A DNA stretch of 19,858 nucleotides from Flavobacteriaceae bacterium UBA3440 (GTDB taxonomy: Bacteria; Bacteroidota; Bacteroidia; Flavobacteriales; Flavobacteriaceae), in NCBI GenBank assembly GCA_002378585.1, contig DFSJ01000097.1, positions 11,025-30,882 of the forward strand, in the 5' to 3' direction. Both the position numbers and the translations under genes were made by a program. The stretch's first letter is position 1, and every line of letters starts with the position of its first letter. Below the pieces are notes generated by a model, which saw only the letters and a list, made by a program, of their open reading frames with translations, did no database searches and was not told the DNA's origin. This document shows, piece after piece, positions 1 through 8,622 of the stretch.

Positions 1-846
1 TCCGAACTGCAACTTTGGGCCGAATCCAATCAATTGAAGTGGCGAGAGGATCAAAGCAATGCTAAATCAGACTACACGCGAAATAAGGTGAGGAATGAAT
101 TGCTACCTGTTTGGTACACACTATTTCCTCAAACCAAAAGCAATCTATCCAAAACCCAGCACAATCTTCGGGAGGACTCTGTTTTGTTAGATGCCTATCT
201 AACTCTGGCTAAAACCCATTGCATGGAGGAAAACAAGCTAGATTTAGCAGCCGTGTATCGTTTTGTATCTACAGATTCATCGGATACTAAGTACCCACTT
301 GCCAAAACGCTTGTTCATGCGTTACTCAGGCCCTATGGATATGATCCATCAGCCGTCTCGAAAGACTGGATTTTTAATGGCCAATCAGGAAGTAGGGTAC
401 ACACAAACAGCCATATAATTCATAAAAACAGAAATTCCTTACTGATACAAAGGATTGACCCATCAACCGAGGAAAGTGAATTTTATTATTTGGCTGGCCC
501 TCAAGGAAGTCTCTCGGAACCAATATCTCTGGAATGGTCTATGGTGGATACCATCGCTTCAGAAGAAAATCATCGCATTTATATAGATAAGGATCTAGTG
601 GAATTCCCCTTGATATTGCGCAAGCGAAAAACTGGGGATACCCTATATCCCACAGGTATGAATGGAAGTAAAAAGCTCCACAAATTCTATAAAGATCAAA
701 AGTTTTCCACCCTCATGAAAAATGAGCAATGGCTACTTTGCCAGGCTGATGGATCAATTATATGGGTCGTGGGAGTTCGTCAAGATAGAAGGTGGATGAT
801 TCAACAAACAACAAAACAAATATTATGCGTTCAGTTAAACAGTTAG
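1..846 (+). CDS. tilS: tRNA(Ile)-lysidine synthase, C-terminal part (5' truncated by window edge)
   Basis: TilS modifies C34 of the CAU-anticodon tRNA-Ile to lysidine using ATP, so that the tRNA reads AUA and is charged with isoleucine; it is cytoplasmic. The frame is open from base 1 and 281 residues are visible. The N-terminal PP-loop ATPase domain (SGGxDS) must lie before the window. The first visible residues include WREDQSNA followed by YTRNKVRNELLP, the family's 'W-x-x-D-x-S-N-x-x-x-x-x-x-R-N-x-x-R' signature just after the catalytic domain. The C-terminal tRNA-binding domain is recognisable by LRKRKTGD, YPTGMNGSKKLHKFY and WVVGVRQD near the end. A TTG at 34 is only an internal codon, because homology continues upstream of it. 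The last 22 nt overlap dsbD, which suggests cotranscription. The identification is firm; only the true start is unknown. Confidence 0.93.
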   Translation, partial: SELQLWAESNQLKWREDQSNAKSDYTRNKVRNELLPVWYTLFPQTKSNLSKTQHNLREDSVLLDAYLTLAKTHCMEENKLDLAAVYRFVSTDSSDTKYPLAKTLVHALLRPYGYDPSAVSKDWIFNGQSGSRVHTNSHIIHKNRNSLLIQRIDPSTEESEFYYLAGPQGSLSEPISLEWSMVDTIASEENHRIYIDKDLVEFPLILRKRKTGDTLYPTGMNGSKKLHKFYKDQKFSTLMKNEQWLLCQADGSIIWVVGVRQDRRWMIQQTTKQILCVQLNS

Positions 847-2798
847 TTTTTTTTGCATTTTCTTTGATTACAGCCACATTTTATGGGCAAAAGGTCGATG
901 AATTAGTACAGTGGAGTCAGGCAATTAATCGGGTCAATGACTCTGTCTATGAGTTGGTGTTTACCGCTAAAATAGCTCCAGACTGGCATATCTACTCCGC
1001 ATATACAGACCCCAATGGTTCTCTCCCTGCTGAATTTACCTACTCAGGATTGAATACGGAATTCATTTTATTGGGTGACTTGGAAGAGGGGCCTACCGTG
1101 CAGAAGTACAGTGATGTATTTGAGGTTACCGAGACCTATTTTATCAATGAACTGATTTGGAAACAGAAAATTAAAAAAATTAATGCCGACCTAAATGTGG
1201 TTAAGGTAGATCTGTTTTATCAATTGTGTCAAGAGGTCTGTATTCCTGTGGACAAGCAATTTGTTTTCAATGCAGACGGAAATTCAGCAGCAGAAACTCA
1301 ACGATCTGTGAGTGATCGCGACCGAACATTAACCGAATCACTGATACTTCCCATAAAAAACAAAGACTTGTTAAGTTCCACGGACAATCAAACTGCGGGT
1401 ACGGAACAAGGTCTTTGGACTATTTTTTCATTGGGATTTTTAGGCGGATTAATTGCCCTTTTAACCCCTTGTGTATTTCCGATGATTCCCCTGACAGTCT
1501 CTTTTTTCACCAAGCAATCCAGCAATAGATCCAAGGGAATTGTCCATGCGCTTTGGTATGGATTCTTTATTGTGATGATTTATGGATTACTCAGTGTCCC
1601 CTTTCATGTTTTTGCCTCTGTTGACGCTCAAATTCTCAATCAGATGGCGACAAACGTTTGGCTAAACACCCTCTTCTTTGTCATTTTTGTCTTCTTTGCC
1701 ATTTCATTTTTTGGTTATTACGAACTGACATTGCCCAGCAGCTGGGCCCACAAAATGGATGATGCTTCCAACAAAAAAGGAGGGATCCTTGGGATTTTCT
1801 TTATGGCATTAACCTTGGCCATCGTATCCTTTTCGTGTACCGGACCTATATTGGGAGGTTTGCTTGGGTCAACTGCTTTGGCGGAAGGTTCTGTGGCTTG
1901 GAATTTAACCGTAGGTATGCTTGGTTTTGGTGTAGCATTAGCTCTGCCATTTGGATTATTTGCCTTATTTCCAGGGATGTTACAGTCTTTGCCTAAATCT
2001 GGGAGTTGGATGACTGATGTTAAGGTAGTGCTCGGATTTCTTGAATTAGGTTTAGCGCTTAAGTTTTTGTCTAATGCTGATTTAGTAGGCCATTGGGGAC
2101 TATTAAAAAGAGAGGTTTTCTTGGGTATATGGGCCGTACTGGCTTTTTTACTTGGGGCCTACCTAATTGGGCTATACAGATTTAAGTCCTACGGCCCAAA
2201 AGATCCTAGAAAACCTGTAAAGGTAGTATTAGGGCTCTTGTCTTTTATTTTTGGTGTCTATTTAGTTGCTGGAATCAATAAAGCTGTTTCGTTGAATGCG
2301 TTAAGCGGTTTTCCACCACCTGACTTCTACACCTTGGCCCAAACCGACAGCGATTGCCCATTGGGATTGGATTGCTACAAAGATTTTGAACAAGGTTATC
2401 AAGCTGCTCTCGAGCAAAAAAAGCCCATGTTAATAGATTTTACGGGGTGGGCTTGTGTCAATTGCCGTAAAATGGAAGAAGGAGTCTGGACAGATCCTGA
2501 AGTGTTCAAATACCTCAATGAATCGGTAGTATTGATTTCCTTGTATGTGGATGACCGAAAAGATTTAGCTGAAGAAGATCGATTTGTTTTTCAATTTCCT
2601 AATGGACGAATTAAAGAAATCAATAAAGTAGGGCAAAAGTGGGGTACCTTTCAGAACATTAATTTCAATGCGGTATCGCAACCGTTTTATGTACTGATGG
2701 ACACGGAATACAACCTGCTTCAACCCCCGATACAACTGGCTGATAAAAAAACGTATCTTGAATGGTTGAAAAAGGGAACTGAATTAAAGAAGCCATAA
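825..2798 (+). CDS. dsbD: Thiol:disulfide interchange protein DsbD (three-domain, with C-terminal thioredoxin fold)
   Basis: DsbD carries electrons from cytoplasmic thioredoxin across the inner membrane to reduce periplasmic disulfides. The ATG at 825 gives 657 residues starting with a good signal peptide (MRSVKQLVFFAF, ending near FYGQ); an upstream in-frame GTG at 792 would add 11 residues before it and is less likely. Domain order: periplasmic alpha domain (about 25-150) with C135 and C139 in a CxxxC arrangement; a CcdA-like membrane domain of about eight helices (about 198-485) with C216 in TPCVFP and C338 in SFSCTGP; periplasmic thioredoxin-like gamma domain (about 515-657) with CVNC at 544-547. 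The membrane-cysteine spacing (122) equals that of E. coli DsbD (C163/C285), while the alpha-domain pair is closer than E. coli C103/C109. All three redox pairs are present, so it should be active. It overlaps tilS and ends 1 nt before the acylase gene. Confidence 0.95.
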   Translation: MRSVKQLVFFAFSLITATFYGQKVDELVQWSQAINRVNDSVYELVFTAKIAPDWHIYSAYTDPNGSLPAEFTYSGLNTEFILLGDLEEGPTVQKYSDVFEVTETYFINELIWKQKIKKINADLNVVKVDLFYQLCQEVCIPVDKQFVFNADGNSAAETQRSVSDRDRTLTESLILPIKNKDLLSSTDNQTAGTEQGLWTIFSLGFLGGLIALLTPCVFPMIPLTVSFFTKQSSNRSKGIVHALWYGFFIVMIYGLLSVPFHVFASVDAQILNQMATNVWLNTLFFVIFVFFAISFFGYYELTLPSSWAHKMDDASNKKGGILGIFFMALTLAIVSFSCTGPILGGLLGSTALAEGSVAWNLTVGMLGFGVALALPFGLFALFPGMLQSLPKSGSWMTDVKVVLGFLELGLALKFLSNADLVGHWGLLKREVFLGIWAVLAFLLGAYLIGLYRFKSYGPKDPRKPVKVVLGLLSFIFGVYLVAGINKAVSLNALSGFPPPDFYTLAQTDSDCPLGLDCYKDFEQGYQAALEQKKPMLIDFTGWACVNCRKMEEGVWTDPEVFKYLNESVVLISLYVDDRKDLAEEDRFVFQFPNGRIKEINKVGQKWGTFQNINFNAVSQPFYVLMDTEYNLLQPPIQLADKKTYLEWLKKGTELKKP

Positions 2799-2799
2799 T

Positions 2800-5190
2800 A
2801 TGAAGCGCAAAGCGATTAAACTACTGGGGTATTTTTTTTTGACATTAGGTGTATTGGCCCTTGGGGTATATGTTTGGACGAGAAGCTTAAAGCCTGCCTA
2901 TGAGGGGACGCTAACACTCGATGGAGTGAATACGCCCGTTTCGGTCTATTTTGATGATTACGGTGTCCCCCATATCGAGGCAGAAAATGAATTGGATGCT
3001 GCCGTAGCCCTGGGATATGTTCATGCACAAGACCGACTATGGCAGATGGAGCTGCTCAGACGGATCGCTCGTGGGGAATTGTCTGCCCTTTTTGGTGAAC
3101 GAGCTTTGGCCACAGATCAGCTTTTTCTGACGCTGGGTATTCAAGAAAATTCACAAAAACAGGTCGACCAGCTCAAATCAACTGATCCAGAGTTTCAGTT
3201 AATAGAAGCTTATCTATCTGGGATCAATCAATTTCAGGAAAACGGTCCAACACCCATCGAGTTTTATTTAACTGGGGTTAAAAAGAGACCCTTTACGATT
3301 TTGGATGTATACAATTCGTTGGGGTACATGGCTTTTAGTTTTGCCATAGGTCATAGAACAGATCCTATGATCACTTACATTAATAACACGCTAGGTCAAG
3401 ATTATTTAGAAGATTTAGCCCTGGAATACGACGATCAATATTTGCAAATCCCTCATAGTGGTCAGCCTGATCAACCAGACGCATTGGCCATGATTCAGTG
3501 GATTGATCAAGCGATGAATCAATTGCCGGTACCCAGTTTTATCGGAAGCAATTCATGGGTTTTAGGTCCTGAGAAAACAGTAGGAGGTAAAGTTATTTTG
3601 GCCAATGATCCTCATATCGGGTTTTCCTCACCTTCCGTTTGGTATGAGGCCCATATCAAAACACCCAATTATGAGAAATATGGATACCATATTGCTGGAG
3701 TTCCTATTCCACTTTTAGCGCATAATAAAAAATACGCTAATGGGTTGACTATGTTTGAAAATGACGACTTAGATCTTTATCAAGAAAAAGTAAACCCCAA
3801 TAATCCAGAACAATACTTAACCGATCGGGGTTGGACAGACTTTGGCAAACGCCGTTATGAAATTCATGTAAAAGGCGAAGAAAATCCGAGGATATTGGAG
3901 GTTAAGGATACGCATCACGGACCGGTGATTTCTGATTTGTTAACCAATGGTTTTGAGCGTGAGGTAATCGCTTCTAATTGGGTCTATACCCAAATGGAAT
4001 TTGATGTTATAAAGTCGCTTTACGCATTGCAACATGCACAGGATATAGCTGAATTTGCCAGTCATTTACATGAAATAAAAGCGCCGGGTTTGAACATGAT
4101 GTATGGAGATCAACACGATAATATAGCCTGGTGGGCTATTGGTCAGTTATACAGTACTACAGACTCTATTGCCCCACATTTTATCAAAACTGGGGTGACC
4201 ACTAAGGACAGTCACATCAACTTATATCCCTTTGACAACAATCCACAATCAATTAATCCTGAGAGTCATTACGTTTTTACGGCCAATAACGCAACATCCA
4301 CTATGGATGGCGTATTATTTCCTGGCTATTACGCACCAGATTCAAGGGCAAGAAGAATTGACCAACTGTTGAACAATGATAAAAAATGGGATAAAGAACA
4401 GGTGGCTGAAATGATGTTTGATGATACCTCCTCAGTTACTGCAGAACTGGTGAACCAATGGCTGAAGCAAATGGATCAACGGGACTTATCTCCTGAGGCT
4501 AATCAGGTGGTCGGCATTTTAAAACAGTGGGAGGGGAGTTATGGTCTGGAAGAATTGGCGCCGGCATTTTTTCACCGTTGGGAATACGAGTGGTTGTCTT
4601 CTGTGTTTTCAGATGAATTAGGGCCCGATAATTTCTCTCAATTTTTAAATACCCACTTTGCCAAACGGTTAGTTCGCCCATTGACTTATAAAATCAATTC
4701 TGTGTGGTTTGACGACGTAAACACTCAGGAAAAAGAGACTAAGTCGGATTTGTTGAGACGTTCTTTTGATCGGGCAATGATCGCTCTTTCCCAAGAGTTA
4801 GGTAGTAATCCAAAAAAATGGCAGTGGTCAAAAGTGCATACAGTAACCCATGGTCATCCCTTGGGAAGCATCTCTATTTTGGCACCTTTGTTTAATGTAG
4901 GTCCTTATGCCGCGACAGGTTCTAGGGAGGTCATTAACAATATGGCCTTTAAATATACAGGTTCTGTCTATAACGCTGTGGATCACGGTCCTTCAACCCG
5001 AAGAATTGTTGATTTCAACGATGTAGAACACTCGATGAGTATCCTGCCTACTGGTCAATCGGGCAATCCTTTTTCACCGCATTACAACGATCAAGCCGAT
5101 CTTTTTCATCAGGGAAAATTTAGGTTGATGATGATGAATTGGGACGAAATTAAGGCACAGTCTACCCGACTGCACCTAGTACCCAATTAA
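2800..5190 (+). CDS. Penicillin acylase (penicillin amidase) family Ntn hydrolase
   Basis: Members of this family cleave amide bonds, for example in penicillins, acyl-homoserine lactones, peptides or N-acyl amino acids. They are made as one chain that self-processes into alpha and beta subunits. This protein has 796 residues, the usual length. A hydrophobic segment at about 8-25 after a basic start (MKRKAIK) is a signal peptide or anchor, so it acts outside the inner membrane. An alpha-subunit motif is YVHAQDRLWQMELLRR (73-88). GSNSW at 249-253 places the conserved Ser-Asn at 250-251; processing before Ser250 would make it the N-terminal nucleophile of the beta subunit, and ANDPHIG follows as expected. 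FTANNATS is the region of the conserved oxyanion Asn. The substrate cannot be told from sequence. It begins 1 nt after dsbD and is probably in the same operon; neither neighbour points to a substrate. Confidence 0.9.
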   Translation: MKRKAIKLLGYFFLTLGVLALGVYVWTRSLKPAYEGTLTLDGVNTPVSVYFDDYGVPHIEAENELDAAVALGYVHAQDRLWQMELLRRIARGELSALFGERALATDQLFLTLGIQENSQKQVDQLKSTDPEFQLIEAYLSGINQFQENGPTPIEFYLTGVKKRPFTILDVYNSLGYMAFSFAIGHRTDPMITYINNTLGQDYLEDLALEYDDQYLQIPHSGQPDQPDALAMIQWIDQAMNQLPVPSFIGSNSWVLGPEKTVGGKVILANDPHIGFSSPSVWYEAHIKTPNYEKYGYHIAGVPIPLLAHNKKYANGLTMFENDDLDLYQEKVNPNNPEQYLTDRGWTDFGKRRYEIHVKGEENPRILEVKDTHHGPVISDLLTNGFEREVIASNWVYTQMEFDVIKSLYALQHAQDIAEFASHLHEIKAPGLNMMYGDQHDNIAWWAIGQLYSTTDSIAPHFIKTGVTTKDSHINLYPFDNNPQSINPESHYVFTANNATSTMDGVLFPGYYAPDSRARRIDQLLNNDKKWDKEQVAEMMFDDTSSVTAELVNQWLKQMDQRDLSPEANQVVGILKQWEGSYGLEELAPAFFHRWEYEWLSSVFSDELGPDNFSQFLNTHFAKRLVRPLTYKINSVWFDDVNTQEKETKSDLLRRSFDRAMIALSQELGSNPKKWQWSKVHTVTHGHPLGSISILAPLFNVGPYAATGSREVINNMAFKYTGSVYNAVDHGPSTRRIVDFNDVEHSMSILPTGQSGNPFSPHYNDQADLFHQGKFRLMMMNWDEIKAQSTRLHLVPN

Positions 5191-5214
5191 CGATAGGTTA
5201 CATCGTTTATCGTT
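5189..5214. repeat. Short inverted repeat just after the acylase stop codon
   Basis: AACGATA (5189-5195) and its exact reverse complement TATCGTT (5208-5214) are separated by 12 nt and followed by TTTTATTA. It overlaps the last two bases of the stop codon. It is A/T-rich and weak alone, and may assist the stronger hairpin just downstream. Confidence 0.4.
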
Positions 5215-5218
5215 TTAT

Positions 5219-5249
5219 TAGAGTCGCTTTTGGCGACTCTACTATTTTT
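5219..5249 (+). terminator. Hairpin with T-run between acylase gene and yifB (probable intrinsic terminator)
   Basis: TAGAGTCGC (5219-5227) pairs perfectly with GCGACTCTA (5233-5241), a 9-bp stem with a 5-nt loop TTTTG, followed by CTATTTTT. This is a good rho-independent terminator for the tilS-dsbD-acylase transcript. It sits only 10 nt before the yifB start codon, so an alternative is a structured 5' leader for yifB. Confidence 0.7.
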
Positions 5250-5251
5250 GG

Positions 5252-6763
5252 ATGATGTTGTGTAAAGGATTTACAGGAGCGATTAAGGGTATTGATGCTG
5301 AATTGATTACTGTAGAAGTACAAGCTGATCGAGGTGTAGGTTATCATTTAGTGGGCATGCCAGACAGGGCTGTTCGCGAAAGTCAATACCGTATAGCCGC
5401 CGCACTTAAATCATGTGGTTTAAAAATGATGGTGAAAAGAATGACCATCAACCTGACACCAGCGGATATACGAAAGCAGGGAACGGGGTTTGATTTGCCT
5501 ATAGCTTTGGGTATTTTACAGAGTTCTGGTCAATTGATCACGGATCAGCTGGCGCGGTTAATGATTGTCGGCGCATTGTCTCTTGACGGAAGTATATTGC
5601 CCGTTCCCGGAACTCTATCCATGGCCAAGTGCGCTATGCGTCATGGTTTAAAGGGAATCATCGTTCCTTGGGAAAACATTCAAGAGGCCTCACTGGTTGA
5701 TGGAATTGAGGTGTATGGAGCTAAACACTTATCACAAATTACTTCTTTTCTGATGGGCGGAACGTGGCTTAAACCAGAGAAACCCAACAAGATTAGGCAG
5801 TCGGATCAACGAATCACCGAGGTTGATCTGTCTCAAATCAGGGGTCAAATGGTAGCCAAAAGGGTCTTGGAAATTTCTTGCTTGGGAAATCATCACCTGT
5901 TGATGATGGGTCCTCCTGGTGTGGGAAAAACATTACTCGCTAAATCAGTTACAGGTATTCTTCCTAAAATGAGTGACCAAGAAATCCAAGAAGTAACCCA
6001 AGTGTATTCCTCCAGACTAAATCAAGTTTTTGGAATTCTTAACCATCAAAGACCATTTAGACAACCACACCATCACTGTACCAACGCTGGAATGTTAGGT
6101 GGTGGCAACCCCATGATACCTGGCGAAGCTTCCCTAGCACATCGAGGTGTTTTGTATTTAGATGAGTTACCGGAATTCAAGAAAAGTGTCTTGGAGGGAT
6201 TGCGACAGCCACTGGAATCGCAAAAAATCATATTGGCCCGAGGGTCGTATCATATAGAGCTACCAGCTTCATTTACCTTGATAGCTAGCATGAATCCAAG
6301 TCCTTTCAGATCCATTGGGGAAACAGAATCCAACAAACAAGTAAATAGGGATGAGCATCGGGATAAATCCTATAGAAATAAGATCTCAAAACCACTATTG
6401 GACCGAATACCCCTTCAAATTGACATCCCCAAACTGCCTCAGGAAGATTTACTTGAGGCACCCATTGGACCTAGCTCTTCTCTAGTGTATGAACGCATTG
6501 AAAAAAGTTGTCAGTTTCGCAAAATGCGTTTGGCTCAAGTGGGTAACCAGCCAAACACCTGGTGGCAACACGTGGAAAACAATCGAGAAATTAAATCTTT
6601 TTGGGTACACTATATGACTCAGAAAAAGTACTCCATACGCACTCAGGCGATGTTATATGAGGTGTCAAGAACCATTGCTGATCTGGAACAACAAGAACGC
6701 GTGAACCTAGATCATATTTACGAAGCGTTACAATACAGATCGCTCGATGAATATTTTGAATAA
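5252..6763 (+). CDS. yifB: YifB/ComM family Mg-chelatase-like AAA+ ATPase (divergent)
   Basis: YifB/ComM proteins are hexameric AAA+ motors. ComM of naturally competent bacteria is a helicase that promotes branch migration during transformation; the role of most other members is unknown. The 503-residue length is normal. Visible parts: N-terminal ChlI/Lon-like fold (about 1-165) with LVGMPDRAVRESQYR; Walker A GPPGVGKT at 220-227; PHHHCTNAGMLGGG; Walker B VLYLDELPEF at 300-309; LLDR at 382-385; C-terminal Mg-chelatase domain (about 410-503). Oddities: the cysteine cluster that usually follows MNP (as in MNPCPCG) is absent (MNPSPF), ISGPLLDRID has become ISKPLLDRIP, and the PHHT-type motif reads PHHHC. 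ATP-binding residues are intact, so it may be a working but specialised ATPase. The start could equally be the second Met at 5255. A hairpin ends 10 nt upstream. Confidence 0.9.
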   Translation: MMLCKGFTGAIKGIDAELITVEVQADRGVGYHLVGMPDRAVRESQYRIAAALKSCGLKMMVKRMTINLTPADIRKQGTGFDLPIALGILQSSGQLITDQLARLMIVGALSLDGSILPVPGTLSMAKCAMRHGLKGIIVPWENIQEASLVDGIEVYGAKHLSQITSFLMGGTWLKPEKPNKIRQSDQRITEVDLSQIRGQMVAKRVLEISCLGNHHLLMMGPPGVGKTLLAKSVTGILPKMSDQEIQEVTQVYSSRLNQVFGILNHQRPFRQPHHHCTNAGMLGGGNPMIPGEASLAHRGVLYLDELPEFKKSVLEGLRQPLESQKIILARGSYHIELPASFTLIASMNPSPFRSIGETESNKQVNRDEHRDKSYRNKISKPLLDRIPLQIDIPKLPQEDLLEAPIGPSSSLVYERIEKSCQFRKMRLAQVGNQPNTWWQHVENNREIKSFWVHYMTQKKYSIRTQAMLYEVSRTIADLEQQERVNLDHIYEALQYRSLDEYFE

Positions 6764-6798
6764 AATTCACGGAGAAATTAAATTCTGAATATGTGAAA

Positions 6799-6823
6799 AA
6801 AATCAATTCATTTATTTGATTTT
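6799..6823 (+). terminator. Weak A/T-rich hairpin after yifB (possible terminator)
   Basis: AAAATCAA (6799-6806) pairs with TTGATTTT (6816-6823) across a 9-nt loop, about 35 nt after the yifB stop. The stem has a single G:C pair, so it is a poor terminator alone. No other feature was found between here and the ilvD promoter; the rest of 6764-6941 looks non-coding. Confidence 0.3.
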
Positions 6824-6873
6824 CAATATGATACATGTCTTAAAAGGGCTTTGAAAATAGCGTAAATTTTAAG

Positions 6874-6909
6874 TTTGTCTTCCTGGGTTTCCTCAATCTT
6901 ATACCTTTG
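6874..6909 (+). promoter_or_regulatory. Bacteroidota-type sigma-A promoter for the ilv operon
   Basis: TACCTTTG at 6902-6909 is an exact match to the TAnnTTTG -7 box of Bacteroidota housekeeping promoters. The best upstream -33 candidate, TTTG at 6874-6877, is 24 nt away, a little more than the usual 19-21, so that element is less sure. Transcription would begin near 6914-6918, leaving a leader of about 25-30 nt before the ilvD ATG, too short for a T-box or a leader-peptide attenuator. Confidence 0.6.
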
Positions 6910-6941
6910 ATTTTTGATGACACAGTCCTTGAAATTTAACT

Positions 6942-8618
6942 ATGGAACTCAACAAGTATAGCAAAAACGTAACTCAAGATCCAACACAACCCGCTGCTCA
7001 AGCTATGTTGCACGCTTTGGGATTAAGTGTTGAAGATTTAAAAAAACCTTTTATAGGTATTGCCAGTACCGGATACGAAGGGAATCCGTGTAATATGCAC
7101 CTCAATGATTTAGCCAAATCAATAAAAAAGGGGGTTCAAGACACAGACATGATCGGACTTATTTTTCACACTATTGGCGTAAGTGATGGTATATCGATGG
7201 GTACTTCGGGTATGCGTTATTCGCTTCCTTCCAGAGATATTATTGCGGACTCTATGGAGACAGTCGTACAAGCGATGAGCTACGACGGACTGATTCCAGT
7301 TGTTGGTTGTGATAAAAACATGCCTGGAGCATTAATGGCCATGTTGCGACTCAATCGACCTTCGATCTTAGTTTATGGAGGGACCATTGCATCTGGCTGT
7401 TACCATGGAAAAAAATTAGATGTTGTCTCTGCCTTTGAAGCTTGGGGCGAAAAAGTCGCCGGAACCATTACCGATGAAGATTATCAAGGAGTTATTCTCA
7501 ATGCTTGCCCTGGCCCAGGTGCCTGTGGAGGCATGTATACTGCCAACACTATGGCCTCAGCCATTGAAGCAATGGGGATGGCATTGCCATACAATGCGTC
7601 AAATCCGGCCAACGATGACCTAAAGATCACTGATGCAGAAAGCGCTGGGCAAGCTTTGCGCTTGTTGATCGAAAAGGACTTAAAACCCAAAGATATTGTT
7701 ACCAAAAAATCATTGGAAAACGCATTTAAGGTCATCACTGTTTTAGGTGGTTCAACCAATGCCGTATTGCATATGTTGGCTATAGCCCACGCAGCAGATA
7801 TACCCTGGACGCTGAAAGATTTTCAAAAAATATCAGACAACACACCCTTTTTAGCCGATTTAAAACCTAGTGGCCAATACTTAATGGAAGATCTTCACGC
7901 TGTGGGTGGTGTACCTGCTGTGATGAAGTTTATGTTGGAAAATAATATGCTTCACGGTGACTGCATGACGGTCACTGGAAAGACGATCGCTGAAAATCTA
8001 GCAGAAGTTCCCTCTTTAACACCCGGTCAAAAAGTAATCTATCCCCTAGATCAACCGATCAAGGAAAGCGGTCACATCAGGATTTTATTCGGTAATCTAG
8101 CACAAGAGGGTGCTGTAGCCAAAATCACAGGCAAAGAAGGCCTCTATTTTCAAGGTCCTGCCCGCGTATTTGAGGGAGAGTATGCCGCTAATGATGGTAT
8201 TCAACAAGGAAAAGTCCAAGCGGGTGATGTGGTAGTTATACGCTACGAAGGTCCTCAAGGAGGTCCTGGAATGCCTGAGATGCTTAAACCTACTGCAGCT
8301 ATTATGGGAGCGGGACTGGGCAAATCAGTTGCGCTCATCACCGACGGTAGATTCTCAGGAGGTACTCATGGATTTGTCGTAGGACACGTGGCCCCTGAAG
8401 CTCAGTGCGGAGGCAACATAGCCTTGGTACAAGATGGTGACCGGATCACCATCGATGCAAAAACAAACACAATTACTGTGGATGTTTCCGAACAAGAATT
8501 GGCTGAACGACGAGCCAAATGGGTAGCACCTGCATTAAAAATATCCAAAGGAAGTATGTATAAATACGCCAAAACAGTTTCATCCGCCTCAAAAGGATGC
8601 ACCACTGACCAATTTTAG
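6942..8618 (+). CDS. ilvD: Dihydroxy-acid dehydratase
   Basis: IlvD dehydrates 2,3-dihydroxyisovalerate to 2-ketoisovalerate (valine and leucine branch) and 2,3-dihydroxy-3-methylvalerate to 2-keto-3-methylvalerate (isoleucine branch). It uses an Fe-S cluster and Mg2+ in the cytoplasm. The 558-residue length is standard. The three cluster cysteines are C50 (GNPCNMHL), C123 (GCDKNMPG) and C195 ([14 protein letters not shown]). K125 follows as the usual carbamylated, Mg-binding Lys. The C-terminal part has the family motifs [11 protein letters not shown] and [11 protein letters not shown]. The reading GYEGNPCN instead of the proteobacterial WNE-type sequence is, from memory, common in Bacteroidota. 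It is the first gene of the ilv operon, has its own promoter 33 nt upstream, and ends 4 nt before ilvB. Confidence 0.97.
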   Translation: MELNKYSKNVTQDPTQPAAQAMLHALGLSVEDLKKPFIGIASTGYEGNPCNMHLNDLAKSIKKGVQDTDMIGLIFHTIGVSDGISMGTSGMRYSLPSRDIIADSMETVVQAMSYDGLIPVVGCDKNMPGALMAMLRLNRPSILVYGGTIASGCYHGKKLDVVSAFEAWGEKVAGTITDEDYQGVILNACPGPGACGGMYTANTMASAIEAMGMALPYNASNPANDDLKITDAESAGQALRLLIEKDLKPKDIVTKKSLENAFKVITVLGGSTNAVLHMLAIAHAADIPWTLKDFQKISDNTPFLADLKPSGQYLMEDLHAVGGVPAVMKFMLENNMLHGDCMTVTGKTIAENLAEVPSLTPGQKVIYPLDQPIKESGHIRILFGNLAQEGAVAKITGKEGLYFQGPARVFEGEYAANDGIQQGKVQAGDVVVIRYEGPQGGPGMPEMLKPTAAIMGAGLGKSVALITDGRFSGGTHGFVVGHVAPEAQCGGNIALVQDGDRITIDAKTNTITVDVSEQELAERRAKWVAPALKISKGSMYKYAKTVSSASKGCTTDQF

Positions 8619-8622
8619 GATC

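Noticed and set aside
792..824. GTG start 11 codons upstream for dsbD
   Set aside because: It puts a polar stretch (MDDSTNNKTNI) before an otherwise good signal peptide and lengthens the overlap with tilS; the ATG at 825 is better.
6591..6836. 81-codon minus-strand frame extending from yifB into the gap before ilvD
   Set aside because: Mostly antisense to yifB; the intergenic part is A/T-rich with no start context or family similarity.
7484..7759. 91-codon minus-strand open frame inside ilvD
   Set aside because: Antisense to the conserved Fe-S region of ilvD, with no recognisable protein features.
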